Assembly (NCBI GenBank): GCA_022393335.1
Contig: JAJEKB010020909.1
Coordinates: forward strand, 64,822 to 128,821
Source: Macrotrachela quadricornifera
Taxonomy: Eukaryota; Rotifera; Eurotatoria; Philodinida; Philodinidae
DNA: 64,000 nucleotides
Direction: 5' to 3'
Under the pieces are notes generated by a model. It worked only from the letters and a program-made list of their open reading frames with translations, was not told the DNA's origin and did not search any database. The position numbers and the translations under genes are program-made. Below are positions 61,015 through 64,000 of this stretch, in pieces. The stretch's first letter is position 1. Each line of letters opens with the position of its first letter.

Positions 61015-62651
61015 AGGGTTCCCAAAATTATAAATTCCCTTCATACATAAAAAGAAAATCATCTTTTCATTTCCAGAATATGTACTGTAGATCTGCCAAT
61101 CGTATAAGTGCATATTAGTGTCTAAACACTTCGCACTGTCATTCACTCTCAGTTTTACGACTTGCTGTTTCGAGAGAAAAGTTCAAAATATTGAAAAGTT
61201 GCTGTACCAAAATTATAGATCACTTTATGGGACTAGGAGATTCAATCCATATTGCTGATATTTCTATATTATCCAAAGTTCATATTGTTATTAACTGTAC
61301 TATTCCAAACTCTTTCTGAAAGTTTTCATGATGTTTCAAATTTATTTAGTGTTAATTTAATAGAAAGGTCATGATATGTGATGTTTTCTATGATCTTTTA
61401 TCATTTGCTATTCGAATTCGGCGATTAATTCATCTCTCACGCATCAAAAGCATTCCAATCTATTAAAATTATTGTAATTCCTTTGGATAGCTGATTAAAA
61501 TTGAGTTTTGTTCTGGTTTCAAATAATAATGTTGGTAAATTGATTCACTTTCAGTATCCTTGTTCATGGTGATAGCCAAAAGTAAGAAGATTATGAGTAG
61601 AATCAAGAAGTAAAGATCAGATCACATAATATGATTGGAAAGAGCGGACCAATTTGCATTCGGAACAAACAAGAACTAGTATGAAACTTGTTTCTTGGGT
61701 CCTTCGAAATCATAGCATTGAGTATTGGGCAGTTTCATTGAATAAGATGGGATAGCCACATCCGTCGTATTAGTGTTAGACAAAAGGATGAGTATACTAT
61801 GTCAGCCAGTTTTGTGTTCTTGAGGTTACACAGTATGATATCTTAGTGGCTAATAGATAAAAACTCATTGAGACCAACTGCTACAGAACTACCATCACTC
61901 TTTTTATTATTTCCGTTTTATTCTTGCGATAGAAATTCGACAATACTCAATGCTGTGGTTTCGAAGGATCCAAGAAACAAGTTTCATACTAGTTCTTGTT
62001 TGTTCCGAATGCAAATTGGTCCGCTCTTTCCAATCATATTATGTGATCTGATCTTTACTTCTTGATTCTACTCATAATCTTCTTACTTTTGGTTATTACC
62101 ATAAACAAAGATACTGAAAGTAAATCAATTTACCAACATTATTCTTTGAAACCAGAACAAAACTCAATTTTAATCAGCTATCCAAAGGAATTACAATAAT
62201 TTTAATAGATTTGAATGCTTTTGATGCATAAAAGATGAACTGAACGCTGAATTTGAATAACAAATGATGAAAGATCATAGAAAACACCACATATCATGAC
62301 CTTTCTATTAAATTAACACTAAATAAATTTGAAACATCTGAAACTTTCAGAGAGAGTTTGGAATAGAACAGTTAATAACAAAATGAACTTTGGATAATTT
62401 AGCAATACCAGCAATATGGATTGAATCTCTGAGTGTCATAAGGCGATCTATAATTATGGCACAGCAAATTTTCACTATTTTGAACTTTTCTCTCGAAATA
62501 GCAAGTCGTCAAACTGAGAGTGAATAACAGTGCGAAGTGTTTAGACACTAGTATACACATACACGATTGGTAGATCTACAGTACATATTCTGGAAATGAA
62601 AAGATGATTTTCTTTTTATGTATGAAGGAAATTTATAATTTTGGGAACACT
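61015..62651. repeat. Long foldback element, arms about 715 bp
   Basis: The left arm (61015-61731) and right arm (61940-62651) are near-identical inverted copies over their whole length with a loop of about 210 nt. For example, GAACTAGTATGAAACTTGTT in the left arm is exactly inverted in the right. The outer ends are AAGGGTTCCCAAAATTATAA and its inverse with a few changes. A clear target duplication was not found. The high arm identity means recent formation or ongoing gene conversion. Open frames within (e.g. 61868-62065) are by-products. No transposase is visible. Confidence 0.88.
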
Positions 62652-63009
62652 TGTATATAGATTTCACACCTGTTCTGGTGCGAATTATAACAATAATGAA
62701 TAAAATCTGATGATGATTGATAAAAATAAGCGTAACGAGAAATTAATTATTTAGCTTGCTCTTTAAAACAAACTGTTATAATGGATTTTGTCAAATATTG
62801 ATAAGAATTTTGATTAGTTCAATGATAAATCTAAGTAAATGTAAAGGATTTATACAATATGTGAACAGCTATGAGCATCCCAAATTGCGTCAAATACTGA
62901 CCCGAACAGCCATCAATGTACAGAGTGAAAAATAATATTTTGCCGAAAGAGTACCGCTACAGTTTTAAGTAGAAGACATAATGAATTTTATATCAAAGAA
63001 AAGCTCGTT
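62652..63009. other. Intergenic between two foldbacks
   Basis: AT-rich. No gene or repeat is recognised. Confidence 0.5.
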
Positions 63010-63990
63010 AAAAATGGTGGTTTAATGATACTACATAGCAAGCGTTATGAAAACTTTTTAATATCGAACTTAAGAATCCTTCAGAAATTTTTGTACATTT
63101 TTTCCAGGAAAAGGTAAAGTGCCAGTACTTCAAAAATGGAGTAACATGTTTTACTTGGATATTTTTACATGGTTCGATAGAGCTCATCGAGATCTATAAA
63201 ACTATTTATATGAAAAAAATTTTAAACAGAGTTGTTGAATTAAAAGTCATCGAAAGCTGTATAAAGAATATACCAAAATCCTACAGTTTTTACACTTTTT
63301 ATAAGAAGAAAGAGTTGTTTTTTTCATAATAAGTGTTAGGTATACTCTATCTCTTATCTTATCTCTTCGTCCCTTTATTGAAGCCAAAACGACAACTATA
63401 CATAGTCATGACAAAAAGGAAAAATCCATCGGATGAAAAATCTCATGGATGGACAACATGAAGGAAAAATCCCTATATATATATGAATATATAAACGAGA
63501 GGAAAGGAAAAATCCAACGAAGAGAACGAAATAAATAACCTACATGCGAGAATAACATATAACAATAGAAAAGATAGAGAACAATAAAGATATTGGAATA
63601 TATCCTGTGTTCCATCACTTAACAATAAGTTCAACGATTTTCCATCAGCATCCTTATGTATGACGTTTGAAAATCTCCCAGTTTTTCTTCCATATGAAAA
63701 ATGGAACTTTTTTAACGTTTTCTGAAGATTTTCCAACTAGGTTTTTGAATTTTTTATCACAAAAAAATGACTCAAGAAATTTTTAATGCATACAGTTTTG
63801 TAGAGTTTGACGAGCTCTCTCGAACCATATAAAAATATCCAAGAGAAACCTGTTATTCCATTTTTGAAATACTCACACTTTACTATTTCACTGCAGAAAA
63901 ATATCAAATTTCTAAAGCATTCTTAAATTCGATATTAAAAAGTTTTTATAACCCTTACTATTTCGCATCAATAAACCCCATTTTTTATCA
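63010..63990. repeat. Foldback element, probably cut by the window end
   Basis: The left arm (about 63010-63225) and right arm (about 63765-63985) are imperfect inverted copies; the clearest blocks are AAAACTTTTTAATATCGAA, ATGGTTCGATAGAGCTC and AAAATGG(T/G)G(G)TTTA. The symmetry runs almost to the last base, so the element may continue beyond the window. The 540-nt loop holds AAGGAAAAATCC three times (near 63415, 63461 and 63504) and a minus-strand open frame starting MENLQKTLKKFHFSYGRKTG at 63736. I cannot assign that frame to a family, and no splice partner is seen. Confidence 0.65.
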
Positions 63991-64000
63991 GTGTTATAAA

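Noticed and set aside
61868..62065. 65-codon frame inside the foldback
   Set aside because: It lies in the right arm and loop of the inverted repeat, with no motif or splice context.

Overview
The window looks like a nuclear segment of a small-genome metazoan, most likely a bdelloid rotifer. The evidence is a very AT-rich background, mostly 45-75 nt GT-AG introns, AT-ended codons, ordinary animal genes (14-3-3, PEX1, HMG box, a multi-Tudor germline-type protein, a Notum-like esterase), two genes of families that are common in fungi and bacteria but rare in animals (an AceTr/GPR1-FUN34-YaaH transporter and a questin-oxidase-like protein), and many small or decayed transposons. The assignment is inferred from gene content; no rRNA or mitochondrial marker is present.

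Layout. 1-5.8 kb is gene-poor: a decayed Tc1/mariner transposase, an internally deleted piggyBac element with both TTAA sites, and a 395-bp hAT-type MITE with an exact 8-bp target duplication. 6.3-7.7 kb and 21.3-22.6 kb carry two paralogous five- and four-exon genes (minus strand) for B-box-like zinc-finger/coiled-coil proteins. Between them lie a 1.3-kb foldback element, an orphan 169-aa gene, the AceTr transporter, a TIR-bounded candidate element and a second hAT-type element. 22.6-28.4 kb is mostly non-coding, with a short foldback, a tandem hairpin pair and a decayed exon-like stretch. A secreted cadherin-like beta-sandwich protein follows at 28.5 kb.

30.3-38.8 kb is the largest gene: 21 exons, about 1604 aa, six extended Tudor domains and, between Tudor 2 and Tudor 3, an RG/RGG region encoded by a run of small exons, all in phase 1, one only 9 nt long. 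14-3-3 (40.0-41.0 kb, plus) converges with a 17-exon PEX1 gene (41.7-47.3 kb, minus). 47.8-49.1 kb has a relic of an ABCC transporter and an old inverted repeat. A single-box HMG protein (51.4 kb), a membrane-anchored Notum-like esterase (53.9-55.1 kb), the questin-oxidase-like gene (56.4-57.8 kb) and a VWA protein (58.7-60.0 kb) follow. The last 3 kb holds two more long inverted repeats, the last one probably cut by the window end.

How the parts relate. These are independent eukaryotic genes, not an operon. Two themes stand out: a Tudor scaffold carrying its own candidate arginine-methylation tract, which is the kind of protein that works with Piwi proteins in transposon silencing, and several long inverted repeats whose transcripts would fold into dsRNA. 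Any link between them is only a hypothesis. Eight of thirteen genes have a 3'-splice-site-like sequence within about 60 nt upstream of the start codon, consistent with spliced-leader trans-splicing or 5'-UTR introns. All gene models were spliced by eye; each summed exon length is divisible by three.
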